NCBI GenBank assembly: GCA_013140755.1
Contig: JABFSF010000001.1
Location: 1 to 64,000 of the forward strand
Source of the DNA: Methylotenera sp.
Lineage (GTDB): Bacteria; Pseudomonadota; Gammaproteobacteria; Burkholderiales; Methylophilaceae
DNA: 64,000 bases
Reading direction: 5' to 3'
This document shows positions 33,075 to 42,595 of this stretch, piece after piece. The notes under the pieces are model-generated. The model did no database searches. It was not told where the DNA came from and saw only the letters and a program-made list of their open reading frames with translations. The position numbers were made by a program, and so were the translations under genes. The stretch's first letter is position 1. Every line of letters starts with the position of its first letter.

Positions 33075-35327
33075 CTATAAAATAAAATCACTCACTACCA
33101 TTGAGTTTACCCCAATCACTACAATTTCAAAATCAGCCACGCTATCGCCATTGACATCACCAGATAACGTGCCGCCTGTAAATTCAGCCGTATAAAAACC
33201 ATTATTGTACTCACCCGTAACATTGCCACCTACATAACGCAACTGACCCGCTACATTGCCAAACGCTTGTGTGCCAATAAAGGTAAAAGCTTGGTTGCCA
33301 TCTAATACAATATTGGCATCAATAGTTGAAAAATCTATTTTGTTGTGTGCTGAATGGCTAAAGCCAAAAATCACATCACGGTTACTACCAAAGCCAGTTT
33401 CTTCAATGGCATTAAAATCAAAAGTATCTTGCCCAGAGCCACTAATCAGGGTGTCTGCCCCAAAGCCGCCAATGATGGTATCGTTGCCGTAATGACCAAA
33501 TACTATATCACTCCCTGCGCCGCCATCTAGCTTATTATTACCGTCATTGCCTGAAATTACGTTATTCAACGCGTTACCTGTGGCATTTAAATTGCCTGCA
33601 TAATATTTAAGTTCAACTTCTTCAATATTGGTGTAATTGTTCAGGTTAATGCTGATGCTACCTATAATTCGGTCAAAGCCAAATGTGCCATCGTCAAAAA
33701 TTCGGTCATTCAAACTATCCACTGCGTAATAATCGCTATTATCACCCCCAATAAGCGAATCTGCACCTAATCCACCAATCAAGTAATCACGCCCTGCGCC
33801 GCCATATAGTGTGTCATTACCCGCACCGCCACCCAGAAGGTTATCAAGTGTGGTGTGACCTGTAATGACATTACTTAAGCCGTTGCCATAGGTCCAAAAC
33901 TGATTACTGGTTAAATGCGATAAATCTAGGTTTTCTATATTGTCATTTAAACGATAGCCGTAAGACTCGCCATATAACACTAAGGTATCAACGCCACTGG
34001 CAACATCTTCTGTAATCATATCTTCAAGCAATGAGAATGAAGAACCTATCACAAATGGCTTTAAGTTGACATGATAAATATCATTCCCTAAGCCGCCAAT
34101 CAACGCGTCGCTACCTGTACCAGCATAAAAAGTATCATTGCCAATGCCGCCGTATAGCGTGTCTTTACCGTTGCCGCCTTCTAAAAAGTCATTGCCTGCA
34201 CCACCTTTTAGCACATCATTTCCATCTAAACCTGATAATTGATTATTGGCAACATTGCCAACAATCACGTTATTCAATGCATTGCCAAACCCATTAATTT
34301 GATTAGTGCCAATCAACACTAAATTGTCTTGATTAGTGCCTAGGGTATAGCTGAGGTTTGTTTTTATGACATCTACGCCACCACCTTGCGCTAGGGTAAA
34401 CGTTTCTATCACTGCATCATTTTCATTATCAATAAAATAGACGTCTGCACCTTTACCGCCAATCATGGTGTCAGCATCTACGCCACCATCTAGTGTATCG
34501 TCACCTGCGCCACCATCCAGCGTGTCATTACCTGCACCACTCATCAGCGTGTCATTACCCGCCAAGCCATTTAATGTGTCGTTGCCAAGTGCTGCAATTA
34601 AGGTGTTGTTATTTACATTACCGTTTAGTGTTAAGCGGGTGTGATATACCGAAAGCGTATCCCAAGGGTTAGGGAAGGCAAGGTTGCCCACTACATATGA
34701 ATCATGTGTGATATATACATTGCCTGCGTTAGTTATAATCGCGTGCTGTGCCGCAGCAATCGCGTTAGTATTATTGGTCACGCCATAAACCAAGTGTGCA
34801 AAGTGATCTGCGCTATAGCCCGCAGTCCAAGCATCGGGAGTAAACGCTTGGTAGCTTGCGGCTGAGCCTTCAAACGTGACTAACACATCAGCAGTAGCGA
34901 CATAAACTTCAAGTGTACTTAGCCCTGGGTTGCCAATGATGGTGTAGCTTGCTGAAAGCCCTTTAATGTAATCATGTAGTTCTTGGTAGTAAGCGACTTT
35001 TTCTGGCAGGTTAGACATTTCATCTATGAAAAAACCTGTCACACTTGGGTATTGTGTAAGGTAGGCTTGAATATCGGCCTTTACTTCGGCAATGTCGCGT
35101 GCGCCATAAGTGCTTGCCACATAACCCACTACCTTGCCGCCCGCAGCCACTAGTGTATTGACTGCGTTGGTGTAATTGGCATCAACGCTTGTGCTAGGGC
35201 CGCTGTTAGGGTTAAGAATTGCCGTTACAGACTGTCCATCATTTGCCATATTAGCTAATTTACCCCAATAATTATCGCCCGATGGGTTAGGGTAAAAATA
35301 AGCAGGGACTAAAATTTTGGCAGTCAT
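33075..35327 (-). CDS. RTX protein with N-terminal Spherulin4-like domain
   Basis: The 750-aa protein has an N-terminal TIM-barrel-like Spherulin4 domain (residues about 1-225: ILVPAYFYPNP, TAILNPNSGP, GYVASTYGARD, GFFIDEMSN). This family is related to polysaccharide-degrading enzymes; the acidic residues of FFIDE sit where glycosidases hold a catalytic acid. RTX repeats fill about 240-650 and the C-terminus ends VVSDFIL. It begins 1 bp after the HlyD-type gene and is the most tightly linked substrate of the exporter. A secreted glycan hydrolase is the best guess. Confidence 0.85.
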   Translation of the reverse strand: MTAKILVPAYFYPNPSGDNYWGKLANMANDGQSVTAILNPNSGPSTSVDANYTNAVNTLVAAGGKVVGYVASTYGARDIAEVKADIQAYLTQYPSVTGFFIDEMSNLPEKVAYYQELHDYIKGLSASYTIIGNPGLSTLEVYVATADVLVTFEGSAASYQAFTPDAWTAGYSADHFAHLVYGVTNNTNAIAAAQHAIITNAGNVYITHDSYVVGNLAFPNPWDTLSVYHTRLTLNGNVNNNTLIAALGNDTLNGLAGNDTLMSGAGNDTLDGGAGDDTLDGGVDADTMIGGKGADVYFIDNENDAVIETFTLAQGGGVDVIKTNLSYTLGTNQDNLVLIGTNQINGFGNALNNVIVGNVANNQLSGLDGNDVLKGGAGNDFLEGGNGKDTLYGGIGNDTFYAGTGSDALIGGLGNDIYHVNLKPFVIGSSFSLLEDMITEDVASGVDTLVLYGESYGYRLNDNIENLDLSHLTSNQFWTYGNGLSNVITGHTTLDNLLGGGAGNDTLYGGAGRDYLIGGLGADSLIGGDNSDYYAVDSLNDRIFDDGTFGFDRIIGSISINLNNYTNIEEVELKYYAGNLNATGNALNNVISGNDGNNKLDGGAGSDIVFGHYGNDTIIGGFGADTLISGSGQDTFDFNAIEETGFGSNRDVIFGFSHSAHNKIDFSTIDANIVLDGNQAFTFIGTQAFGNVAGQLRYVGGNVTGEYNNGFYTAEFTGGTLSGDVNGDSVADFEIVVIGVNSMVVSDFIL

Positions 35328-35328
35328 C

Positions 35329-36669
35329 CTAAGACTCTCTAAATGAACGATGCAATGTATCCGTAATGGGATCTATTAAGTACTGAAATGCGGTGCGGCT
35401 TTGTGTTAATAGATACACTTCAGCTGGCATCCCAGGGTATAGCTTAATATCATCACCCGCTTCTTTAAGTGAAGGGGCATCTACTTTTACTTGCACAGAG
35501 TAATAGGGGATATGTGTTGCTTCATCAATTAAGCTATCGGCACCAATGTTAATGACTTTACCCTTAACTAATGGGGTAGTACGTTGCTTGTATGCGCTTA
35601 AGCGGACTTCAGCCTCCATGCCCAAATGCAAGTCATCAATATCACTGGTTTGCACACGGCTTTCAATCAGCAAATCACCTAGTTCTGGTGCAACATCCAT
35701 TAAGGGTTCACGCGCACCAATTACGCCGCCAATGGTATGTACTTTTAAGCCAACAATACGCCCTGCAACAGGAGAAACAATGGTTTGCCTTTGCATCGCA
35801 TCTTGCGGCACACGTAAGCGTTCTTGTAAATCAAAAATTTTATCTTGTGTAGCTTTTAATTCAGTATTGGCACGGGTTGAGTACTCATGACGAAGGTTAG
35901 CCGCACGCAAGCCTAATTCATTGATTTTTTGTTTGGCGCGAGCAATATCAGCAAAGTATTCACCTTTTCTATCTTGCTGCGCTGAAAGTGAACGTTTAAA
36001 TTCTAACAATCGTGGATTGGCTACAAACCCTTGTTTGGCTAGCTTTTCATTAACGGCTAGCTCCTCATCTAAATAACCGATGGTTTTGTCTGTGGCTGCC
36101 AATTGGCTGTTTAGAGCCACAATTTCCCCTTTAATTTCAGCTACTTGTCCTTGAATAAGAGATAGTTCACTATTCAGTGCCTGACGGCGCACGTTAAATA
36201 AAGCTGTTTCATTTTGCATAATTTCAACCGCTGTTGGCATTTTGCTTTTAGCCAGCAGTGCTGGTGAAAACTTTAAACTATTAGCCCCTGCTTTTTCAGC
36301 TTCCAATCGTGCCGCAGCACCAAGCTGAATGTCTAGCTGGTCACCCACCATATTGAGCTGCGCATCAATTTGCGTACTTTCTAGCACAATCAATGGCTCA
36401 TCTTTTTTAACCAGCTGACCTTCTTTAACTAAAATTTGGCTCACAATGCCGCCTTCTAAGTGCTGAATGGTTTTACGGCTACTTTCAACCTTTACCTGCC
36501 CCGCAGCCATCACCGCACCATGTAAAGGTGCGAGTGTTGCCCATGAGCCAAAACCACCAAACGCTAATAAAATTGTGATCACACCCGTACGAATAATTTT
36601 TTTTGTATCATGATGCGCTAATTGCGCAACTGTTGCAGTTGTTATTGCTTCTTGCGTAAGTAACCCCAT
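35329..36669 (-). CDS. Type I secretion membrane fusion protein (HlyD/PrtE family)
   Basis: The 446-aa adaptor has a single N-terminal transmembrane segment (TGVITILLAFGGFGSWATL, residues about 28-46), a biotinyl-lipoyl half (VESSRKTIQHLEGGIVSQIL), a long alpha-hairpin (about 110-290) and a C-terminal beta-barrel (YPGMPAEVYLLTQSRT). It bridges the ABC exporter and an outer-membrane channel. The gene starts 1 bp after the ABC gene and its stop is 1 bp before the Spherulin4-RTX gene, so the three form an operon. Confidence 0.95.
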   Translation of the reverse strand: MGLLTQEAITTATVAQLAHHDTKKIIRTGVITILLAFGGFGSWATLAPLHGAVMAAGQVKVESSRKTIQHLEGGIVSQILVKEGQLVKKDEPLIVLESTQIDAQLNMVGDQLDIQLGAAARLEAEKAGANSLKFSPALLAKSKMPTAVEIMQNETALFNVRRQALNSELSLIQGQVAEIKGEIVALNSQLAATDKTIGYLDEELAVNEKLAKQGFVANPRLLEFKRSLSAQQDRKGEYFADIARAKQKINELGLRAANLRHEYSTRANTELKATQDKIFDLQERLRVPQDAMQRQTIVSPVAGRIVGLKVHTIGGVIGAREPLMDVAPELGDLLIESRVQTSDIDDLHLGMEAEVRLSAYKQRTTPLVKGKVINIGADSLIDEATHIPYYSVQVKVDAPSLKEAGDDIKLYPGMPAEVYLLTQSRTAFQYLIDPITDTLHRSFRES

Positions 36670-36670
36670 T

Positions 36671-38365
36671 TTAAACTCCTACTGCTTGTATGTTACTCAC
36701 CGCACTTGCGGTACGTACTGTTTTACCAATGACCTCGTCTTTAGGGCCGAAAGCTTCAACTAAACCTTCTTTCATCACCAATACTTTATCGGCATGAAGC
36801 AGCATGGCAGGCTTATGTGTCACAATCAGCACTGTCATTTTATTTTGCTTCATTGCATTCACCGCATTTAAAAATGCGGCTTCGCCTTCACCATCTAAAT
36901 TGGCATTGGGTTCATCTAATAAAATCAACCTTGGCTTGTTAAAAAGTGCGCGTGCTAACGCAATACGCTGACGTTGACCACCAGATAACACATAGCCTGT
37001 TTCACCAATTTCGGTTTCATAGCCATTCGGTAAGCGTAAAATTAAATCATGCACTCCTGCCATTTTGGCCGCTTCAATGACTTGGTCAGAGAAATCTTTT
37101 GCGGGTAACATACGGGCAATGTTATCGCCCACAGAGCCAGCAAATAGCTCTACATCGTGTGGTAAATAGCCAATATGCTCGCCAATTTGTTCGCGCGTCC
37201 ATTCCGAGACATCCGCTCCATCTAGGCGCACCGCACCAGCTGTGGGTTTCCACACGCCTGCAACTAATCGTAAGAGGGAGGACTTACCTGCAGCACTAGG
37301 CCCAATCACACCAAGCACTTCACCTGCATTAAGCTCAAACGAAATGCCTTTAATCACGGCTAATCTTGTGGTGGGGGTAACAAAAGCGAGGCGTTCTACA
37401 TTGAGCTTGCCGCTGGGGGCTGGTAAAGCCATTGCACCTGCATCCTCTTTATAATCACTTAAAAGTTGATTTAAATTATCATAAGATTCACGGGCATCTA
37501 CAATGCCTTTCCAAGTGGTAATGGCTTGCTCAACGGGGGCAAGTGCACGCCCCAAAATTAGAGTGGCCGCCATCATAATACCTGGCGTCATGTGCTGGTC
37601 AATCACTAAATAAGCACCTGCTCCCAACATGGCAATTTGAATAAACTGACGTAAAAATTTAGTAAATGAGTTAATCATACTGGTGCGTTGCGTTAATACA
37701 CGTTGATGCTCTAGCACGGCGTCATTCATTTTTTGCCAGCGACCACGCACGCCACTGACCATACCCATTGCGCTTACTACTTCTGAATTGCGAATTGAAA
37801 TATCAATAAAACGTGAAGATTTTCTTGAAGCCAAGCCCGCATCATGCAGGGGTTTGTGCGTTACTTTTTCATTTAACACAGCGACCAATAGCAATAAAAC
37901 TGCTCCCCCTAGTGCGATAAAGCCCATTAAAGGGTGAAAAATAAAAATAATCACAATAAAAAAGATTGCCCAAGGCGTATCAAACAGGGCAAAAATGCTG
38001 TTACCTGTTAAAAAGCCACGCAATACGGCTACATCTCGCAAGCCTTGTGCGTAATCACGTGCGCCTAGTCGTGCGGCAGATTTAATTAAACCAGAAACTA
38101 CTTTTCCGCCTAAAGATTGATCCATCAGCAAGCTGGCTGCGCCTAATAGCCGTGCTCTTAGCATTTCTAATACCCACATCACAAGCAATGCGCCAACCGC
38201 TGCTAAAGATAGCATCACTAGTGTTTCATTGCTACGTGAGGTCATCACGCGATCAAACAGTTGCATCATATAAATGGGCATTGCCAACATGAGCATGTTG
38301 TCAAAAAAACTAAATAAGGCGGCGAAAAAAAAGTGAGATTTAAACGCTTTAAAAAAACCTTGCAT
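36671..38365 (-). CDS. Type I secretion ABC exporter (PrtD/AprD family)
   Basis: The 564-aa half-transporter has an N-terminal six-helix membrane domain (residues about 1-300) without a C39 peptidase, as in serralysin-type exporters. The nucleotide-binding domain has Walker A GPSAAGKSS, signature LSGGQRQRIALARAL, Walker B LILLDEPNANLD and the switch His in VTHKPAM. It would export the DFIL-ending RTX proteins encoded downstream in one step. It is the first gene of the operon; about 100 bp separate it from rluB. Confidence 0.96.
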   Translation of the reverse strand: MQGFFKAFKSHFFFAALFSFFDNMLMLAMPIYMMQLFDRVMTSRSNETLVMLSLAAVGALLVMWVLEMLRARLLGAASLLMDQSLGGKVVSGLIKSAARLGARDYAQGLRDVAVLRGFLTGNSIFALFDTPWAIFFIVIIFIFHPLMGFIALGGAVLLLLVAVLNEKVTHKPLHDAGLASRKSSRFIDISIRNSEVVSAMGMVSGVRGRWQKMNDAVLEHQRVLTQRTSMINSFTKFLRQFIQIAMLGAGAYLVIDQHMTPGIMMAATLILGRALAPVEQAITTWKGIVDARESYDNLNQLLSDYKEDAGAMALPAPSGKLNVERLAFVTPTTRLAVIKGISFELNAGEVLGVIGPSAAGKSSLLRLVAGVWKPTAGAVRLDGADVSEWTREQIGEHIGYLPHDVELFAGSVGDNIARMLPAKDFSDQVIEAAKMAGVHDLILRLPNGYETEIGETGYVLSGGQRQRIALARALFNKPRLILLDEPNANLDGEGEAAFLNAVNAMKQNKMTVLIVTHKPAMLLHADKVLVMKEGLVEAFGPKDEVIGKTVRTASAVSNIQAVGV

Positions 38366-38466
38366 AATTTGGATATTCTTTGCTAATTTTAAGTGGTTGA
38401 ATTATATGTCAATGTTTAACTTTATAGGGTATTTGGCTATTTTATTACAGATGATGTCAGTGTAGC

Positions 38467-39582
38467 TTAGCCACGACCACGATTTTGGTCACTTTTTTTT
38501 TGCATTTTGGGGGCGGTTAAATCACTGGTTTGCCGCACACGGCGATTTGCTGGCTTTCTTGCCACTGGTTTTTTAGCACTAGGATGCCGCGTGTCAATTT
38601 TACCACGAGGCGATTTGACTTCCCCTTCAGCACCACGCGGTTGTCGCTCTAAAATACTGGTGCGCTGCTTACGCACTTTAGGTGTAAATACCGTGGTAGC
38701 TTTTAATTTTTCACGTTGCGTGAGTTGTCGCAAAGGGGTGTTAGGCACTGGCAAGCCAGCCCACTCTAGTAGGCCGACCACTTCTTTTTGCTCAAGTTTG
38801 AGCATTTGCCCACGCTTTACGCGGGGTGGCAAATTCACAGGGCCAAAACGCACACGCATGAGGCGACTTACAGGTAGTTGGAACGCTTCAAATAAGCGGC
38901 GCACCTCGCGGTTGCGGCCTTCACGTAAGATGACCTGATACCAGTGATTAGCACCCTCGCCACCTTGCGGGGTAATTGCGTCAAAATTAGCAGGACCATC
39001 ATCTAACTCAATGCCCTCTTTAAGTTGTGCCATTTGGCCTTCGGTAAGTTCACCAAAAATACGTACCGCATATTCACGCTCCACCTCATAACGTGGGTGC
39101 ATAAAATGATTGGCTAACTCGCCTGAGGTGGTAAATATCAGCAAACCGCTGGTGTTCATATCTAGGCGACCAATGGCAATCCATTTACCTTGCTTGATTT
39201 TAGGCAGCTTATCAAACACACTGGCGCGGCCTTCTGGGTCATCTTGGCTGACAATTTCGCCTTCTGGTTTATGGTAAATCAGCACTTGCGGCAATTCGGC
39301 CTCAAATGATAAACGTAGCGGGCGGCTATCCACACGCACCACATCATGCTCAGTTACCGCGGCTCCCACAGTCGCCACTTGACCGTTCACTGTCACGCGA
39401 CCACTGGCAATTAACTCTTCCATATCACGACGAGAGCCTAAACCCGCTAGTGCTAATAATTTATGTAAGCGTTGCGTAGGTGCTGCTGGGGTGTTAGGGT
39501 CAACTTCTAATGGTGTAAAGTTGGTGGTAGGTCTGCGCACAGGGCGTTGTGGGTCGCGTTGTTGCTTAAATGGACGTGCCAT
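38467..39582 (-). CDS. rluB: 23S rRNA pseudouridine(2605) synthase, RluB-like
   Basis: The 371-aa protein has an N-terminal S4 RNA-binding domain (LHKLLALAGLGSRRDMEELI) and the RsuA/RluB catalytic motif GRLDMNTSGLLIFTTSG with the active Asp. The C-terminal 90 residues are basic and disordered (RKPANRRVRQTSD), a common betaproteobacterial tail that may bind rRNA. It modifies helix 89 of 23S rRNA. RluE/RluF-type enzymes are relatives, but the S4 domain plus basic tail fit RluB. Confidence 0.9.
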   Translation of the reverse strand: MARPFKQQRDPQRPVRRPTTNFTPLEVDPNTPAAPTQRLHKLLALAGLGSRRDMEELIASGRVTVNGQVATVGAAVTEHDVVRVDSRPLRLSFEAELPQVLIYHKPEGEIVSQDDPEGRASVFDKLPKIKQGKWIAIGRLDMNTSGLLIFTTSGELANHFMHPRYEVEREYAVRIFGELTEGQMAQLKEGIELDDGPANFDAITPQGGEGANHWYQVILREGRNREVRRLFEAFQLPVSRLMRVRFGPVNLPPRVKRGQMLKLEQKEVVGLLEWAGLPVPNTPLRQLTQREKLKATTVFTPKVRKQRTSILERQPRGAEGEVKSPRGKIDTRHPSAKKPVARKPANRRVRQTSDLTAPKMQKKSDQNRGRG

Positions 39583-39692
39583 GATAATTCGCTAATTGAT
39601 TTGAAGCCGCAATTTTACCGCAGTTAGGGTAAATCTTCGCAGATATAATTATTTACCCTGTAGCTCAATGCAACCGTGCGTTTTGTGATGGC

Positions 39693-41540
39693 GTGTACAA
39701 TATGCACATGGCTAATTTTGATGCATTACAAACTTTACAGCACGTTTTTGGTTACGGCAGTTTTCGTGGTGAGCAAGAGGCTATTGTCACACATGTTGTT
39801 GCTGGGGGTGATGCGCTGGTATTGATGCCAACGGGGGGTGGTAAGTCTCTTTGTTATCAATTGCCAGCTCTGTTGCGTGAAGGCGTAGCGATTGTTGTTT
39901 CTCCTTTGATTGCGTTGATGCAAGATCAAGTGGATGCACTGAAGCAACTCGGTGTACGCGCCGCGTTTTTGAACTCTAGCCAAGAGTTTGATGAAGCGCG
40001 TGAAGTCACCGCGCAACTCATGCGTGGGTATTTTCAGATTGTGTATGTCGCGCCAGAACGTTTGTTGATGTCTAGCTTTCTTAATTTGTTAGATGAAATT
40101 GAAGAGGGCGCTGGCATTGCGCTTTTTGCCATTGACGAAGCCCATTGTGTTTCACAGTGGGGGCATGATTTTCGTCCTGAATATCGCAAGCTCACGGTGT
40201 TGCACGAGCGTTTTCCGCAGGTGCCGCGCATTGCGCTTACCGCCACGGCAGATGCACCCACACGTGCTGAAATCATTGAACGTTTACAGCTTGAAAATGC
40301 ACGTCAGTTTGTTTCTAGTTTTGATCGCCCCAATATCAAATACCGTGTCACGCAAAAAGCTAATGCGCGTCAACAGCTAGAGGATTTTTTAGAAAAAGAG
40401 CACCCTAATGATGCGGGCATTATTTATTGTTTAAGCCGTAAAAAGGTAGAAGAAACTGCCGAGTGGTTAAAGTCGCGCGGGTGGGATGCGCTGCCTTACC
40501 ATGCGGGCTTGGATGCGAGCGTGCGCAACCAAAACCAGCGGCGATTTTTACGTGAAGAAGGCGTGATTATGGTCGCCACCGTGGCGTTTGGCATGGGTAT
40601 CGATAAGCCTAATGTGCGTTTTGTTGCGCATCTAGATTTGCCCAAAAGTATGGAAGGATATTATCAAGAGACAGGTCGAGCAGGGCGAGATGGTCTGCCT
40701 GCAGATGCTTGGATGGTGTATGGCTTGGGCGATGTGGTGAGTATGCGCAAGATGCTAGATTCGGGTGATGCGCCTGAAGAGCGTAAAGCAGTTGAACGGC
40801 AAAAATTAGATGCGCTGTTAGGCTTTTGTGAATCTACCGACTGCCGTCACCAAACTTTGTTGCGCTACTTTGGCGAGCAACACGCTGGTAATTGTGGGCA
40901 ATGTGACAACTGCCTAAACCCAGTAGATACATGGGATGCGACGCAAGCTGTGCAAATGGCACTTTCATGTGTTTATCGTACTGGGCAACGTTTTGGTGTG
41001 GTGCATTTAATTGACGTACTCTTGGGAAAAAATACACCAAAAATTGCACAGTTTAACCATCAAGCCTTAAGTACCTTCGGCATTGGTAAAAATTTATCTC
41101 AAGCGCAGTGGAGTAGTATATTTAGGCAATTAGTCGCAGCGGGTTATTTAATCAGTGATATTGAAGCCTATGGGGGGTTAAAACTAGCCGAATCTGCACG
41201 CCCAATATTGAAAGGCGCGTTTGAAGTTTGGTTACGCCGTGATTTAGAAGTTTCAAGCCGAAAAGTCAGTAGAGCGGAACGTGGTTCACGTGCAAAAGAA
41301 GTTTACGAGCAAGTGAGTGATGACCCATTATGGTTGGCCCTAAAAGCTAAGCGCATGGAGTTAGCCCGCGAACAAGGTGTGCCGCCTTATGTCATTTTTC
41401 ATGACAGCACACTATTGGAAATACTCAATCGTAAACCACAAACTTTAACTGAAATGGGTCGTATTACAGGCGTTGGGCAAGCAAAACTCGCACGCTATGG
41501 TGATGATTTTTTAGAGGTGTTAGAGAACGCTACACTTTAA
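39693..41540 (+). CDS. recQ: ATP-dependent DNA helicase RecQ
   Basis: The 615-aa protein shows the SF2 motifs of RecQ: Walker [20 protein letters not shown] ([20 protein letters not shown]), TATAD, and [10 protein letters not shown]. The RecQ zinc site ([12 protein letters not shown] ... CGQCDNC) follows, then a winged helix and one HRDC domain (about 525-610). It unwinds DNA 3'-5' in recombination and repair. GTG 39693 opens the frame; ATG 39708 ([10 protein letters not shown]) is the likelier start. Confidence 0.97.
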   Translation: MYNMHMANFDALQTLQHVFGYGSFRGEQEAIVTHVVAGGDALVLMPTGGGKSLCYQLPALLREGVAIVVSPLIALMQDQVDALKQLGVRAAFLNSSQEFDEAREVTAQLMRGYFQIVYVAPERLLMSSFLNLLDEIEEGAGIALFAIDEAHCVSQWGHDFRPEYRKLTVLHERFPQVPRIALTATADAPTRAEIIERLQLENARQFVSSFDRPNIKYRVTQKANARQQLEDFLEKEHPNDAGIIYCLSRKKVEETAEWLKSRGWDALPYHAGLDASVRNQNQRRFLREEGVIMVATVAFGMGIDKPNVRFVAHLDLPKSMEGYYQETGRAGRDGLPADAWMVYGLGDVVSMRKMLDSGDAPEERKAVERQKLDALLGFCESTDCRHQTLLRYFGEQHAGNCGQCDNCLNPVDTWDATQAVQMALSCVYRTGQRFGVVHLIDVLLGKNTPKIAQFNHQALSTFGIGKNLSQAQWSSIFRQLVAAGYLISDIEAYGGLKLAESARPILKGAFEVWLRRDLEVSSRKVSRAERGSRAKEVYEQVSDDPLWLALKAKRMELAREQGVPPYVIFHDSTLLEILNRKPQTLTEMGRITGVGQAKLARYGDDFLEVLENATL

Positions 41541-41763
41541 AATTTTTCTAAATAAATTTGTAAAGTCAAACTCATCAACAATGCGCAAAAAAATAAATAT
41601 ATTTTCATTGGACTGCTACACTTATTTACGTTAGAATGCGCCTCGTTGAATTTTTGAAGTGTCTTTCATAAGCAAAACCATCTTTTAATGGTAACTTAAG
41701 AAGATAACTTTAGCGAAACAACACTTTTATAAAACATCATAAAAGCGTACAATAGCAACCCAT
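41541..41763. other. Intergenic region upstream of tRNA-Arg
   Basis: The gap is AT-rich and has no gene. Near its end an inverted repeat CTTTTAT/ATAAAAG (41724-41745) is followed by TACAAT (41748-41753), a plausible -10 box 10 bp before the tRNA. Confidence 0.45.
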
Positions 41764-41840
41764 GCGCCCGTAGCTCAGCTGGATAGAGTACTCGGCTACG
41801 AACCGAGCGGTCAGGAGTTCGAATCTCTTCGGGCGCACCA
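41764..41840 (+). tRNA. tRNA-Arg (anticodon ACG)
   Basis: The 77-nt cloverleaf has acceptor stem GCGCCCG/CGGGCGC, D-arm GCTCAGCTGGATAGAGT, anticodon stem CTCGG/CCGAG with loop CTACGAA (anticodon ACG, wobble A probably edited to inosine), T-arm AGGAGTTCGAATCTCT, and encoded CCA (41838-41840). It reads CGU, CGC and CGA codons. Confidence 0.97.
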
Positions 41841-41846
41841 TAAAAT

Positions 41847-41874
41847 AAGGCTCACAGCAATGTGAGCTTTTTTT
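41847..41874 (+). terminator. Terminator of tRNA-Arg
   Basis: AAGGCTCACA (41847-41856) and TGTGAGCTTT (41861-41870) pair around GCAA and are followed by a T-run. Confidence 0.85.
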
Positions 41875-41882
41875 GTTTTAGA

Positions 41883-42584
41883 TTACACCTCAAGCACACC
41901 CTTTAAAATTTGTTTTTGATGTAGCGCACTTGCGATTAACGCACCTTTTGCCCCCTTATTTTTTAGGGTTTGCAGGTCAGTTGCATTTCTAATACCCCCC
42001 GCAACATAGAGGTTAAAATGCGGTGCGCGGGCGAGTGTTTTTTCTAGTAACTCAGTATTAGCACCTTGGTTACTGCCCACATGGGCGAGTGACATAAGGA
42101 TGACGGTATGTGGCCAATGAGCAGTATTGTTGAGTAGTTCTATCGCCCCTTGAAAGCCGTTGGGCATAAAATCTAGCGATAAAATGAAGTGTTTATTTGG
42201 CAAATTAAGCGCATGATAGTTGTCTATAGAGGCAAAATTTTCACTTCCAATCACAATATGCACACCCAGCTCTTGCCAAATATGTAGCTCGGTATGATTG
42301 CTAATGCCTGCATCCACCCATAATTCAAGCGTAGGGTAACGCGTTTGAATGTCGGCAATCACGCTATAATTGATGCTGTAGTGGCTGCCCAGTTTTTGAA
42401 TCGCATCAAGGTCGGCAATGTAGAGTTGCTTAAATGGGAAAACATCAAGCAAAGCCGCTACAATATCTAAAGGCTGGTGTGAGGGTGTAAGCTGCGATTG
42501 AATAGGCAAATAATGTTGTCGCTCGCCTTGTTTAGCGTGCACCACTACACCACCGAGTAAATCTATCACTGGAATTATTTGCAT
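41883..42584 (-). CDS. HisA/HisF-related TIM-barrel protein of the C1-carrier cluster
   Basis: The 233-aa protein starts MQIIPVIDLLGGVVVHAKQG like HisA and has two phosphate-binding halves (ELWVDAGI, LYVAGGIRNATDL). It belongs to the hisA/hisF-related group seen in methanogens and H4MPT-containing methylotrophs, not to histidine synthesis proper: the surrounding genes are for methanopterin/methanofuran cofactors. The substrate is unknown to me. Its ATG is only 11 bp from the divergent ATP-grasp gene, so their promoters must lie partly in coding sequence. Confidence 0.8.
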   Translation of the reverse strand: MQIIPVIDLLGGVVVHAKQGERQHYLPIQSQLTPSHQPLDIVAALLDVFPFKQLYIADLDAIQKLGSHYSINYSVIADIQTRYPTLELWVDAGISNHTELHIWQELGVHIVIGSENFASIDNYHALNLPNKHFILSLDFMPNGFQGAIELLNNTAHWPHTVILMSLAHVGSNQGANTELLEKTLARAPHFNLYVAGGIRNATDLQTLKNKGAKGALIASALHQKQILKGVLEV

Positions 42585-42595
42585 TTTTACGCTTA

